From Asterella californica (Eukaryota > Streptophyta > Marchantiopsida > Marchantiales > Aytoniaceae), in the NCBI GenBank assembly GCA_036924285.1, contig JAYKYS010000001.1, positions 35,959,501 through 36,023,500 on the forward strand: a stretch of DNA of 64,000 bases, read 5' to 3'. The position numbers were made by a program, and so were the translations under genes. Under the pieces are notes generated by a model. It was not told the DNA's origin and did no database searches. It worked only from the letters and a program-made list of their open reading frames with translations. This document shows, piece by piece, positions 48,425 to 60,400 of the stretch (its first letter is position 1; each line of letters begins with the position of its first letter).

Positions 48425-49707
48425 TGTCGGAGTGTAATCCGTCTACCTAGGAAAGCGCCAGGCTTCTGGCTGTGGTTGTTCACTCAAGAGGTTGGCTTTC
48501 AGGTTACAACAGGGGCTATAAACACTCACACAGATGTGTAAGATCTAGTAATATACCCAGAAGATGAAATTCAGGTCTAGCTGGCAGTAATAGGATCCGG
48601 CGGTGAACTTTGACACTCACGGAGAGGAAAACTATGAAGGTTTAGACCACTAAACTTCCCCTACATGCAAATGAGGTACTACTGAACTCACAGACGAAAT
48701 TTCAGCCTGAGATCAAATTCTGACACGGAGATATGAACGGAAAAGTTCTGAGCAAGAAAACTACGGCAATTTCTGGTACCCTGATGGCTATTTCAACCTA
48801 TAACAGGAGTTTGGCTCGATCAATTTCGAAGTTTCTTACAGGATTTGCAGTTCACAGCTTTCTGAACACTCCTGTGAAGTTGGGACTCCTGATTGTTTGT
48901 AGAACTCCAGATCTCTTTCCCTGAAGTCGCTGCTCTAGATTAAGAGCTTTTCGGACCCCCTCGGCTTCAGCGGCCACCCTGAATTACTCAGTCACTCAAT
49001 CGATATGAAACTTTTTGTGAAATCGTAGCCCTGCTGGCAGAGAACACAACCTCAAAGTTTTGAAGCAATTTCCTCAAATCTGCTGCGAGTGACACTGAAA
49101 ACCCTAAATCCAACAAAAGTGATTCAATTCTAGCACAATTCGAACTTCAATTGGTCATAACTTCGTCTTTATTGCATCAAATCGATCGAAAATTTCATTG
49201 GAAGTGCTTGGCATGACGAGCCCTCTCTCCATGTGCTCTCAGATTTCGAAGATCCCTCACCAAATGCTCGAACTCCACTCTAGAGCTTTGTTTCTAAATT
49301 TAGAGTTTAACAAAAGATAAAAACAGACCAATGGGAGTTCATAGCTCCACTTGGTTGTCCTTTAGTACCCTAAACCACGTGGCAACTTAGTTTTACTCAT
49401 AGGCTACCACGTCAAGCTCCCTAGATTGCCAGCGTAAAACTTAAACTACCTAAAACGACACGCAGCCCCGAAAAATAACTTAAATCAGCTAGAAAGCGTG
49501 CATGGGCGACACGCAAATACAACCCATGAGCTTAAGCCCTATCAACATGGTAATCAACCTACTAAGACTCAAAATAGTGTTAACACCGTATGCAAATGTG
49601 TCAAACATATACATAAGCGGCTAGAAGTAATATAAGCTAACTTCTAGAACTACTAAACTCAAGCGTCAGAGTAGAAGTTAAGCATGTAGCCGCCAAGTAG
49701 CGCGACA
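48425..49707 (-). repeat. Solo LTR (1283 bases) inserted in the chromovirus integrase
   Basis: It splits the integrase between the codons for YNSMKHSA and SESSFLLAYG. It begins TGTCG and ends CGACA, giving matching inverted termini, and is flanked by the 4-base duplication TCGC (48421-48424 and 49708-49711). No coding frame or second LTR of the same type was seen, so it is a solo LTR, left by recombination between two LTRs. The strand is not certain because it has no coding part. It has no evident likeness to the LTR at 8199-9774. Confidence 0.8.
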
Positions 49708-50523
49708 TCGCTGAATGCTTCATGGAATTATAGCAATATTCCGTAAGACTGAGCCACTCTGCCCAATCACTTTGATCCACGCTGACATAATTCCTCAAGT
49801 ATTGATTTAGAACCGAGTTAACTCGTTCCGTTTGCCTATCTGTTTCAAGATGAAAGGCAGTACTAAATTTTAACTTAGCCCCCAATTTTTGGAAAAGTGT
49901 TTCCAAAAGACACTTGTGAACTTAGAGTCTCGGTCTGGAATAATACTCCGGGGTAATCCATGTGAACGTCATCAAGTATCGAAGAACAAGCGAGAAGTCG
50001 TGAACGCTGTTGCGGTATCCAAGGTCAGAGCAAACTTCGCTAGTTTACTAAACCGGTCAACTATCACAAAGATTACGTTGTATCCATTTGAGTGAGCAGA
50101 GACGTAATGAAGTCCATGCATGCTTTCCCAAGGTATGGTTGGAATCGGCAAATGATGAAGCAACCCTTGTTTCTTCTCATAAGAAACGCGATTCGTCTGA
50201 CAAGTTATGCATGTTTTCACACAATGGGCAACATCATCTTTCATGTGAGGCTAATAAAACTTTTTAGCTATCACTGCTAAAGTGGACTTTTCTCTTTTAT
50301 GACATGATAAAGGCGCATCATGACATTCTTTGAGCAACTTTGTCCTAAGTTTTCCTTGTCTCACATAAACCCGACTTTGCTTGAACATGAGTAAGCCATG
50401 TCTCAACTGCATGTTCTGCAACTTCACTCCTTGTTTGAGCTGTTCCAGGTACTCCTTTGCTTGGTCATCACCCATGTAATCTTCACGTATTCGTCTCTCC
50501 AAGTCTGACTCATTAGGATACAT
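49708..50523 (-). pseudogene. Integrase zinc domain and core of the chromovirus
   Basis: Frames 50251-50523, 49972-50244 and 49637-49906 read in sequence. They give LLKECHDAPLSCHK, CVKTCITCQTNRVSYEKKQG (HHCC part), FVIVDRFSKLAKFAL (core with catalytic D) and STAFHLETDRQTERVNSVLNQ (with E), then YCYNSMKHSA. Frame changes between these pieces show decay. This is a typical chromovirus integrase, unlike the one at 391-1535. Confidence 0.9.
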
Positions 50524-50538
50524 AGCTCACAAAATCTG

Positions 50539-51904
50539 TGTTGACGATGAAAGATATTCTTCCTCCGTACGCATCTCTACAGTATAGGCGAACACATCCT
50601 ACTATAGCTTCCCTCTAGTACTGTGGGGTTACCTTACCACTCCTCTAGGAACATGCGAGAAGGTCTCCTACTACCTTAAACAAGTCCATAAGTACTTGCA
50701 CGTGTCCCTAGAAGACACCAAGAGCTATTGGTCTAGTGGTAGAGCCAAAGCTAAGACTACAGAGTTAAGTGTGCAAGTTCAGGAATAGTGTTGAGATGAT
50801 TGAACTACTAGTTTAACACTTTTCACACAACTGAAACTTGCATATCTCTCTCACGCACGTCAGCAGGCTGGCTTGCGGCGGGCTCGAGCTCAGGCTCAGA
50901 CTCTGTTCCGCCTCCGCACTCTCGCACTCTGCTTCTCATGCCTCCGCACTCACGCAACTCTGCTCCTTGAAGCCTCAGAGCCTCCTAACACACACTCCAC
51001 ATCGCGACACTTCCACTCACTCTCCGCTCCGCTCCGTTCCGCTCGAAGTAGAGTAGAAACTCGATCCAAACACGTCAAGAAGGACACGTATGAAGAGAAC
51101 ACACCTCAAAACAGGTCGAAAACACACTACACAAGGTCAAAATCTGTCAAATTGACATTCGCATGCGGGTTTACGTTAGATTTTGGACCACCCGTGATCT
51201 TCTTCTCCTCGTAACTCCTTCGATCTTCATCAAATCGAATGATTTTGGTTGCGTTGGAATCGCCTTCCCAACGCGCACCTACTGCACTCTTCAGCAACAG
51301 AAATTGCTGACCCATACCAACCCGACGTCCGTCGATGCACTTCTGCTGACCTCAAATCAACCACAAAATCTGTGACAGAAAATTCCAGCAGCGCTTCCGC
51401 ACTATCTCACTCCAAATTCGACCAAGAAAAGGTCCAACTACTATTTATCCACACAGTGATCAATCCCAACATAAAAAAGAACCACTCTGCGTACGCACGC
51501 ACCCGTAAATCAAAGGTACCAACGATCCGCTAACTCCGAAGATACCACCAGCTGAAATTCACGACCTGAAATCTCTCAATCAGACCTTGCAATTTGAGTT
51601 CTTCGAGTGATAAACGATATGTACTCACTCCACCATACCAACGGGCACTAAACAATCACTAAAGTCGAGCCAAATCCACTCTATGTTCGCAAAGAATCTA
51701 GATTACACTCACCAAACTGTCCACCATAGCCAGGAGCTTGAAGGCTCAACTCGAAGAACTAAGGCCTCCAAGCCCAACCTGCGAAGTATATCCTTAGTGA
51801 TCATCCCAAGAACAGCACTAACGGCCTAACAGCACTAACGGCCCTATCGAGATTAGCCACTCCGCACTCGACCAACCTAGCCGAGGTGCTAAATTGACGT
51901 GACA
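50539..51904 (-). repeat. LTR of the methyltransferase-gypsy family within the nest
   Basis: It matches the LTR at 8199-9774 over its length, for example CACTCCTCTAGGAAC and CAAGTCCATAAGTACTTGCA (50640-50700) and TCGACCAACCTAGCCGAGG near the end. It begins TGTTGACG and ends CGTGACA on the plus strand. It is about 1366 bases. The five bases beyond each end do not match (ATCTG and TGTGG), so it is not a simple solo LTR insertion; one flank is chromovirus, the other copia protease. It contains the same 5S-like stretch (50762-50810: GAGTTAAGTGTGC and later GAGATGATTGAACT), more eroded. Confidence 0.85.
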
Positions 51905-52850
51905 TGTGGTTGGATGCTCCTGAGTTGATATACCAATCATCTGCTGGTGTAGACATAGCATTCATTTCATAGACCATGGTAAGAAGACTCTGATCTGTCA
52001 TCCATCCCATAGCAGCAAAGTTCTGTTGTGTGCTTCTTGAAACAAGTCTTGACAAGGTGACCTTTCTTCTTAGTATAATAATGGCAAAAACTGTCCTCTC
52101 CACCTTGAGGTTGGTTGCTGCGTTGAGCTTGTTGTTGTGATTGTTGTTGAGCCTTACCACCGAAGTTATCTCCATCTCGATTATTTCTTCCATGATCTCT
52201 ATCTCAGCCTCTTCCTCGATCAGTAAAGAGTGCTTGTTCGCTGACAGAAGTGGATCCACTGTCGACAAGATGCATCTCGTATGATACCAACATAAGTATC
52301 AACTCATCAAACTTGGAGAAAATATCTCGCACAAACAATGGAGAATGGCTTGTATTCCTTACCAAGACTTTGAATGGTATGAAGGATGAGATCATCATGC
52401 TCTACCTTCACTCCAATGCTGCTAAGTTGATCAACCAAACATAATCCGTAATGCTATCTTCACCTCCAACAGCTGATGCTTGAGTTGGAGCTTACGTATC
52501 ATTGTAGACGTCTGAGAAACATTCGCTAATGCATCCCACACCTCTTTGGGTGTCCACAGCTTGAATGTAGCCAAACATCATTGGTGAAACAAACAAAGAC
52601 AGAATGTGTATCGTGCGTACTGATGTGTACCGTGCGTACTGATGTGCACGTTGGTTCCACATCTCTACAGCCGTATCAGTTTCTGCCTCGGACGGTTTGA
52701 TATCAGTACCTTTAACAAACCCAAGGAACCTTTGATCTTTGAAGAATGCAGACATTCGATACTTCTATATCGAATAGTTATGCTTGTCCAAAGGCTCCCT
52801 GATGATGGCAGACAAGGATTCGACCTTACCAGCCATAGCAGAAGAGTTTA
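51905..52850 (-). pseudogene. Copia Gag and protease start
   Basis: The N-terminal Gag part (52492-52755) reads MWNQRAHQYARY and AVDTQRGVGCISECF, similar to the copia UBN2-type Gag. After several frame changes, 51905-52268 gives a His/Cys-poor knuckle region and WYINSGASNHM, the copia protease active site (normally DSGAS, here NSGAS). The LTR at 50539-51904 cuts the frame directly after this motif. The Asp to Asn change means an inactive protease. Confidence 0.82.
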
Positions 52851-53123
52851 GTATAAAACGAGTGTCCCAGAACTGACTGAACTTGGCAAGATTCTCCCAG
52901 CAAAATTAGATCCACACAGAATTCAAAACCTTGATAGATCTAGACTGCAGCAATCATCAGAATTATCAAAAAATGTCATTACACCCTCCAAATACATGGT
53001 CAAAGTTTCATAGACAATATGTATAAAACTCAACTTGCTCCAAATGACTCTCTGAAAAATTATCAGCTTAACATGTAGCATTTCTCATGTAACAAAGAAG
53101 AATATACATGAAACATACGAGAC

Positions 53124-53164
53124 TTTGGGCTAAAAGTGAGTGGAAGACTCACTTTTAGCCCAAA
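53124..53164. repeat. Perfect hairpin with 18-base arms
   Basis: TTTGGGCTAAAAGTGAGT, a five-base loop (GGAAG) and ACTCACTTTTAGCCCAAA pair without mismatch. It lies in the copia leader between the 5' LTR and Gag. Confidence 0.92.
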
Positions 53165-53410
53165 TAAGCAGTCAAAGTTCTTTGACTTAAAAACAACTTG
53201 CTCCAAATGAGCTGAGAATTGCAGGGTTACTTAATTCAGAGCGACTGAAATCACTAAAACGTCAGATAAAATCTTTTTCCTCTTCAAAATAACTTCAAAG
53301 ATCTTGATTCTTCCAAAATGACAAAATAGAGCAAAAATACATCACTTCCCTTCATATGCGTACACTCTATTGCACTCTTGCTACCAAGAGCTTTCTTTCA
53401 TTTCTCATTT

Positions 53411-53645
53411 CTCATTTTGGACAACCTCGAAGAGAAAAGCCGCCACATCTAAAGAACTTACAAAGAAAGAGAGAGACAAGATTCACCAAGAGAAGTAACG
53501 AAGGATCATCAGTCCCTCTTGTATATATATAACAAAGGATACCAAGAGGATTCTGTCCCTCTGACCTAAACTATACTCTCGACTGAATATAGACCTAACT
53601 ACAGTAAGTGCAACTTAATTAACTATAGCTTTCACTGTATTAACA
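53411..53645 (-). repeat. 5' LTR of the copia remnant
   Basis: Blocks GCCGCCACATCTAAAGAAC, GACAAGATTCACCAAGAGAAG and CTCTTGTATATATATAACAA match the 3' LTR at 47035-47267. The end is TAACA at 53645; the left border is less sure. Confidence 0.7.
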
Positions 53646-53668
53646 ATTATAGCAAATTTTCGTCCAGT

Positions 53669-53843
53669 GCTTTTGGACGTGACAGTGTCCATTTCGACCC
53701 AGAAGCAAGCAGCAATTATAGCTTTTCGTCCTTGAAAGTTCTTCCTCTTATAATTATCCTAACTTTGCCTTGGTTGTTAATTGATCTTAAAGGTCGTCGT
53801 TCCGACGTTTGCATGTACGTACACTTCCCATCCTGTCAGGTGC
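53669..53843. repeat. Right copy of the 170-base direct repeat flanking the copia nest
   Basis: It matches 46835-47009 with about 90 percent identity and begins 23 bases after the copia 5' LTR. The order is repeat, LTR, internal part, LTR, repeat. Confidence 0.88.
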
Positions 53844-56800
53844 AAAGATGTTACGTGGAGAAATTAAATGACCAAATGTCACCACTATAGACAGAAAACT
53901 GATGAGACCACCTCGAATGCTGGTAGCACATGTACACGACCTAGCTGCTGCGTGGGATCAGAATGCATCTGCTTTTCATCATCTGGCACAGTATGAGAGT
54001 TTGTGCTTCGAGTATATCCATGGTGTACTACGTACGTACAGGTAAAACGAGCCAACAATGGACGCCAAATGAACACATCCAGAAGAGAGAATGTGTAGAA
54101 AAGAAAACAATTTTAGAATGGGCATGCATGGCTACTACTAGCCTCGGTGATTCAGATTCAAAAATATCGTAGAGATAAATTAACTTCGAAATATAGAAGC
54201 TACAGTGAAAAGCGGTTCCACGTAAGCATCACAAACACATATTTCACTTACCAACTATGACAAGCATGGAATACATTTGACGGTTGCTTCTCTAGCTAGC
54301 AGTGATCTCGGATCTTTTGGTGCTAGACTAGTCACTGAGCGCTCACTTCCTAAACAGACATTTCGGACCATCAGTTTAAGTTGGGTGCACTCCGGTAGTA
54401 CGTATACTGTGTGGTTACTACGCTGCAACCATAGCGTTAGGTACCTTCGTCCAACCATGCATGCTCGACACGCTCCCTCGTTCTTCATGCATGATGATCG
54501 TTCTTTCTCCTTTTTTTCTTCTTCTTTTTCTTTTCATGGATGATGTTTTTGGACTCGGAGCTAGCGAAGTCCAGTTCAATATTGTAAACTTTCTATCCAT
54601 AGGCAATTGCAAATGGTGGTCCAGGTTTCATTTGGACCTTTTCAATTGACCAAACCAAGCCAGTTAAGAGTGCAATTAAGATGTCATTAAGTGTTAAGAG
54701 TGTCATTAAGATGATCGCATTGCGCAGAGGCTTCGGATTCATGAGATCTCATGAACAGACCGAACTCGACTCGAATGTCCTCGTATATATGGATATGTAA
54801 CATAAGCATACAAGAATCTTATCACTCTAAGTAAGTACGGACTTTGCAGTCTGCAGGATACATTGTCCACGCACGGACCTTATCTGGATCTGAGAACGCT
54901 AGTACTATACTATTTAGTTTACGTACAGGTCTCGTTGATGGACGTCGTCCATCCAAACTACCGGCTTTAAAAATTAACATATATCAACTTTGAAGGCGTG
55001 GCCTTTGGCACACAACGTCAGACGACTGAGTCAGATTCAGCTCGAGCTCCTTATATTAGCTGCAACCACCAACGTACTTGTAGCATGTCACCGAACTGCT
55101 TTTTCTGCCGGTGGCAAGAGAAGATGGTAGGTCGATCTTGCTCTAGATTAGATGTGGTGGTTCCAGCCGGATCTAGCAGTAACCACCAATTTGTAGCCTG
55201 TCATGATCACCCAACTGCTTTTTCTGCCGGTGACAAGAGAAGGTGGTTAATCTAGATGTGGTACTAACTTCGAGTTCCAGCAGTCCAAAGAAGCTGGTCA
55301 GGCTGAGTAAGAAGGTAGATTGCTTGTCCTACCGATCGATTTCACCCCATATACCTTGGAATTCAGTTTCATCGTTTCCCCCCCACCCCCCCCCCCCCCC
55401 CCCCCCCCCCCCCCGCCTTTTCAATTTCCTGTGATCTAAAGTTCGGAGTCTGCATCCTCCCCATGTCTCAGAGCTTGGGACTGATCTCATACTACTCCAG
55501 ATGGATGGATTAATGAAGTGACGTCCATATGCATGAAGCGTCTATTAATGTAGCACCTGGTCCAGTTCAGACGAGTATTAATTCCGTGCAGGCAGATATG
55601 TCACCGGTCGGTTCCTCTCCACAGCAAAGGTACCGGTAGCTAGTCTCATATAAAGACAAAATGTCCAGACGGATATTATTCAGGGTTCAGACGTAAATAT
55701 TATTTATATGTGTGAGTTCTCTTGTTTCTGAACACGTTTTTTTTTAGTTCAAAGAGAATTTACTGATCACCATAATTCATCCGAAGTAGTCAAACTATTT
55801 ATGTGCCGAGTTCTGTAGTTTCTTGATTCATTGTTGTTCTGAGTTCTCCTTCTTAGGAATTCTAAAAACTTGGTAAAAAGTTGGTGATTCTTGGTATTAC
55901 GAGACACTTGGAAGACAGATTTCCAAATTTGTGACATAAGTGACCACCACAACCCAATCCCTCCCACGCCTACAGTGAGAGTTTGAACCCCAGGTCGAGA
56001 ACCGGACCAACATGCTACTGTAGCTAGACGGCGACGGCTGCTTCCTGATGTATGAGCAACCATCATCACATGACTTTCCTGAGGCATGCCATTGACTAGT
56101 CAACGTTGACATAGTCTGGGATATAGTTATAGTCATTCCGCGTTATGATTTGAGCTCTCACAGTTTTGATATTTGAGGTAGGAAGATGGTTACGGATAGA
56201 TAGAAATCACGTCTTAAAGTTTTTCACTCGATGTGACTTTTCACAAGGAAACTGGAAGAAGAACCCATACGTTTATATCACCAGATCATTAGATTTTAAC
56301 TCCCTTTTCTTACTGCCGATTGAAGTTTTAAGGTGTTACATTAGTGCTGTGCATAATATAAACTTAGGCCAGAGGTTATCAAGACTAGTAACAGTTATCT
56401 AGATCGGTGATCTGCAGTTTGTCTTGTATTGGGTGCTTGAGCTTCTTTTCAAGACGCTTAGGGTCTTCACGAAACTACTAATAAAATTTATATTCATTCA
56501 CTCATCGAATTCGAAGCAACACACCTTTCGCAGCGAGAGCTCAAAACTCAATATATATATTGTCCCACCATGGACCGGCTCTCGTGCGGATCCTCTTCTG
56601 AGCCCAGCTCTTTTTTAAAACTAGTTTCTGCCGGTTGGTAGAGAAATCGATCCTTCAGCTTGTTATTACGTACACGTTTTCTGTCAGCTGCTAGATATGA
56701 GTCACCGACACGGCGTCTCGGGGATCCAAGGTGGGACAAAACGTCGAACGTCGAGTTAAACAGGTGGTTCCAAACCGTTGGCCACTGAAGTCTCTTTATT

Positions 56801-57452
56801 CTCCACGAGCTTTTCGTCCAAGAATGGCGGCCGTGCGCACAAATTAAACTGCGTACTGCCCAACTTTTTCTACAGATGAAGCTAGGGGATCGAAAGGTCT
56901 GTAAAATATTTACGATCTACCGGTACCTAAACTAGCGTATTTTCTAAAGGTTATTGTCGCCGGCAAACCAAACTTCTTCAGCTCGCCCAACTACCAGCTG
57001 CAGCCCTCTCTGCCAAGGCAAGGAACACATTGTCACTTTTGTATGAACGTGTGTGTCCTTGAACTTGCTGCAAGTTTTGTCCGATTGTTGCACTCACCGC
57101 ATGGCAATGGAATGCACTGCCTTTTGGACAGAATCGTCGTTGTCGTCGTCTCTATCTCTCCATCGATCCTTCGACTGGTTCTGAAACGGATATTATTGTA
57201 GGGGCCGGCGTTAGATTCCGTTGTAGTATTCCCACAAACTTCAGAGCTCGAGGTCCATTTAATTACATCTGGATGGGCTCTGCCTGGACTCGTCCGCGTA
57301 CTTACGTAGCTTCAGAGTAGGATCGAGGAAAGTGGAGCCGATGGAATCCTGAGTATGGCTGGCTAGGCCGTCGGCAACTGAAGTGCAAAGTGCACGTACT
57401 TGCTGAATGAAGCTAGTAAGCCAGTGCGGATCCGAAGTGGTCTTCTTTGATC
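53844..57452. other. Non-coding spacer downstream of the ABCG gene
   Basis: No gene was recognised. It holds a two-copy repeat (55063-55245: CAACTGCTTTTTCTGCCGGTG with flanks) and a C homopolymer (55378-55414). The last 300 bases may be ABCG 3' UTR. Confidence 0.5.
55378..55414. repeat. Poly(C) tract
   Basis: Seven C, one A, then 29 consecutive C. Homopolymers of this length are often miscalled, so the exact length is uncertain. Confidence 0.9.
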
Positions 57453-60400
57453 TTATTTCCGGATACTTTTGGTGAAATACTTGAGGACAATCCAGAACAG
57501 GAACCGATAGCCGACGAAGAAGAGAATCATGACGAGGGAATTGAGCCACAGATGCACTTTCCCAGAGAACAAGTTCGATAGAATTGTGTTGGAGTCCACA
57601 TTCGCGTACCAGAACCCCTTGATGCGTCCGAACTCGTTCTCCAAGAGCGCCTCGAACGGGTACTTAAACAGCGACAGGTAATGAAGCCAGATCCAGTAGC
57701 CGGGAATATTGGACCTGTCAGATATACATTCCATCCCTTATATGAGAATTCTCTCCGATCCTTCCACTCGCCAAGGTGCAAATTAAAGGACTCAATTCCA
57801 TGGCCAGTACAACAGAGAAATTCGAATTCAAAGAAGGACAGACACCTTCGACCACAGTCATCAGAAAACTGGAAGAACAATATCAGAATCTCAGGTTTAG
57901 CTATAATTAGGACTTAATCAGTTAAAGTCCAACTAAAGTTAGATGTGAAATTAATCCTCCCGAATTTCCCTATCATCTCAAGGATTAAGCTTTCTAAGTT
58001 CCGAACTACGTACAGATATAAGCTTCTGTAGGTACTTTCGGAAAGGCTATTCTTCGAAGCAAATACAGGACAAAATCTACCTCGACTGCCAGTTCTGTTC
58101 TTTGCAATTAAACTTCGGAACTGTTCGGCACGCTGCGAACACAATTCCTAATTGATTATTAACGTCCTCATGACTAATCTGTTTCTGTTTAGGTGCAGAG
58201 TAGGGTCGAGAAGCCAGACGTCGTACGTACCTCTCAACGAAAAATCCAGAGAAGAGAAAGAAAAAGGCGATGGCGGCAGAGCAGAGAGCGTTTCCAACGG
58301 TGAAGTTCGGCACCATGCCGCTAACAAAGGACACGAAGGAGTTGGCGACGAGGAGGACGAGAAACACAGTGAATGTGAAGAAGAAGAAAGGGCCAACTTC
58401 GGGTACGAAGCCCACCAGGAAATAAGCGATCGATGAGTAGACGATCGAGACAATCATGAGAAACGGGAGAATCACCAACGCTCCCGAAATGACGTACGTG
58501 GAGGCTCGATACGCTCCCCTGGAGGTTTCCCTGATGAAGATTTGACGTTCTTCCAGAAAGATTCCCATGCCTTCGACGGAAGTGAAGGCCAGAAGCGCCA
58601 GCGTGAAGGAGACGAAGGAAGTTCGTTGTCTCACTCCCTTCTCGTCCACTTTGACTCGGAGAAACAGAGTTCCCATGGTCAGTGCCACAACAACCTGCTC
58701 ACAGAAAGAGCACAGCTCTTTATCATTCAACCATGATCGATCTGAAGCCAGAACTAACTGATTTGCATGTCTAGCGTAGTTGTATTAGCGGAATTAATCA
58801 ACGATTGATTAGCCTGAATTCGTCGTTCTGAGGAACAAACGTCTTCTTGCAAGTTATTTTAAGTTCGATTTGCCGACGAGCATACCATCATTCCAATTCG
58901 AGAGTAGAAGAGCTCAGGTGTCCGTATGACGTTCATGAAGTTGCGGGAGGAGAGAACGCAGATTTCTGAGAGGGCCGATGTTGCGTACACCGAATCCTGC
59001 ACATCTGATTGGAGGTTCTGCTCCCCTGGTTTTCCAGTATTTTGCTCCATATCCTCTGCATATTTATTCACCAACTGCAATCGTGTTTCGAGTTCGAGCA
59101 CAACAGAAGTTAGAAGCATATATAAAGCCCCATGGAGGACGTAATTAGAGGTTTTACGTACTTGACGACAAGCCGAGCATAAATGAAATCGGAAGTCGCA
59201 AACGTTTGCACTTACTTGGAGATTGACGAGTGGGTCCAGGCCGTCTGACGACCTCTGATACTCTTCGATGGTATCCAGAGCATACTCGATCACATTCACC
59301 TGACGAGAGCCCATATCATCACAGCTTTGATTTCAGAAACGAGCTCGAGCTAGCTAGACTGCAGCTCAAATGAGATACTCCTGACATTACTTTTCAGGGT
59401 TCGGCCTGTTAGGAAGATGTTTTCATTTTTAAGCACAATGCCGGCCGTGCCCATTAAGAAGTGTAGCGAAGAATATTACGAAATATTTTGTGACTTACAA
59501 ATTCTGGCATGCTGCGACCCAAGGGCTCGAAGTGCTGCTTCAAGCCTCCATGAAATCCATGGTAGATCACGTTTCCACGACCGAGCACAAGCACTCTGTT
59601 GATCGTTTCCAGAATTCGGTAACTCGGTTGGTGTATCGTGAGAACGACAGTTCGCTTTCCTGACTTCGCCATATTCTGCAGGTTCTGCATCACATTCAGG
59701 GCTGAAGTACTGTCGAGTCCTGATGTCGGTTCATCCAAGAAGAGAACCGGAGGATCGTGAATAAGATCAGCTCCGATGGACACTCTCCTTCTCTCACCAC
59801 CTGAAACTCCTCGTATCTGAAACTCATAAATCACAACTATATATTCAGCTTTTCCAACGTTAACGACGGGACAGTATGTACACAGAAGTCTGACGTCGTG
59901 TACTTTAAAGTTCTGACTCTACTGACTTCCAAAACCTCGGCGGTGATGGAAAACGATAAGCATGATACGAGGAACACAAAGCGATCGCTCGAATTCGAAT
60001 AAGAACAGAGTTTGCTCCGAATACGGAGTAGCCGTCAATGGAATCCTGAAGTCCTACAGATGTCCTAGAACAGTTAAGGGTACATATCGATCGATTGTGC
60101 AGAATACAAGAGAGGAAAAATCGGTTCCGAGCATGTTGAGATCATCAACTATAACGATTCTGAAAGGCTTGACAAGGTCTCTCGGAGTGAGAACTCCCAG
60201 GCAGCAAGGCAAATTGCGAGCTTTGAGCTCAAGTCATGATCAAAGGAGAAGAGAAACAGACTGCATGGATTAAATTACTCCAAGCTTGGTGAGGATCGAA
60301 GTGTGATTAAACCCAGAAAATTAAGCTTAAGACCGAATGCGACGTACAGCAGAGGGGATGATTCGAATCCGTAAAACGAACCTTGTCGTTGCCTACACGA

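Larger units (their letters stand above)
47610..50538 (-). mobile_element. Chromovirus (Ty3/gypsy) fragment inserted in the copia element
   Basis: It contains the integrase zinc domain and core (49708-50523), the rest of the core (48301-48424) and the C-terminal domain with a chromodomain (47800-48298), all minus strand. The Gag, protease and RT are absent. The right border abuts the LTR at 50539. The left border lies near 47610, after a 3' UTR-like AT-rich stretch. Confidence 0.8.
47035..53645 (-). mobile_element. Ty1/copia retrotransposon remnant hosting nested insertions
   Basis: Two related terminal repeats of about 235 bases lie at 47035-47267 and about 53411-53645. Both contain ACAAGATTCACCAAGAGAAGTA and CTTGTATATATATAA and end in TAACA. 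Between them are copia Gag and protease (51905-52850) at the 5' side and the end of copia RNase H (47322-47594) at the 3' side, all on the minus strand. The integrase and RT are missing and replaced by a chromovirus fragment and another LTR. No target duplication of the usual 5 bases was found; instead the outside is flanked by a 170-base direct repeat. Confidence 0.8.

Noticed and set aside
54277..54612. Overlapping frames on both strands near 54.3-54.6 kb
   Set aside because: Both strands are open by chance; no motif, and no splice structure connects them to a gene.
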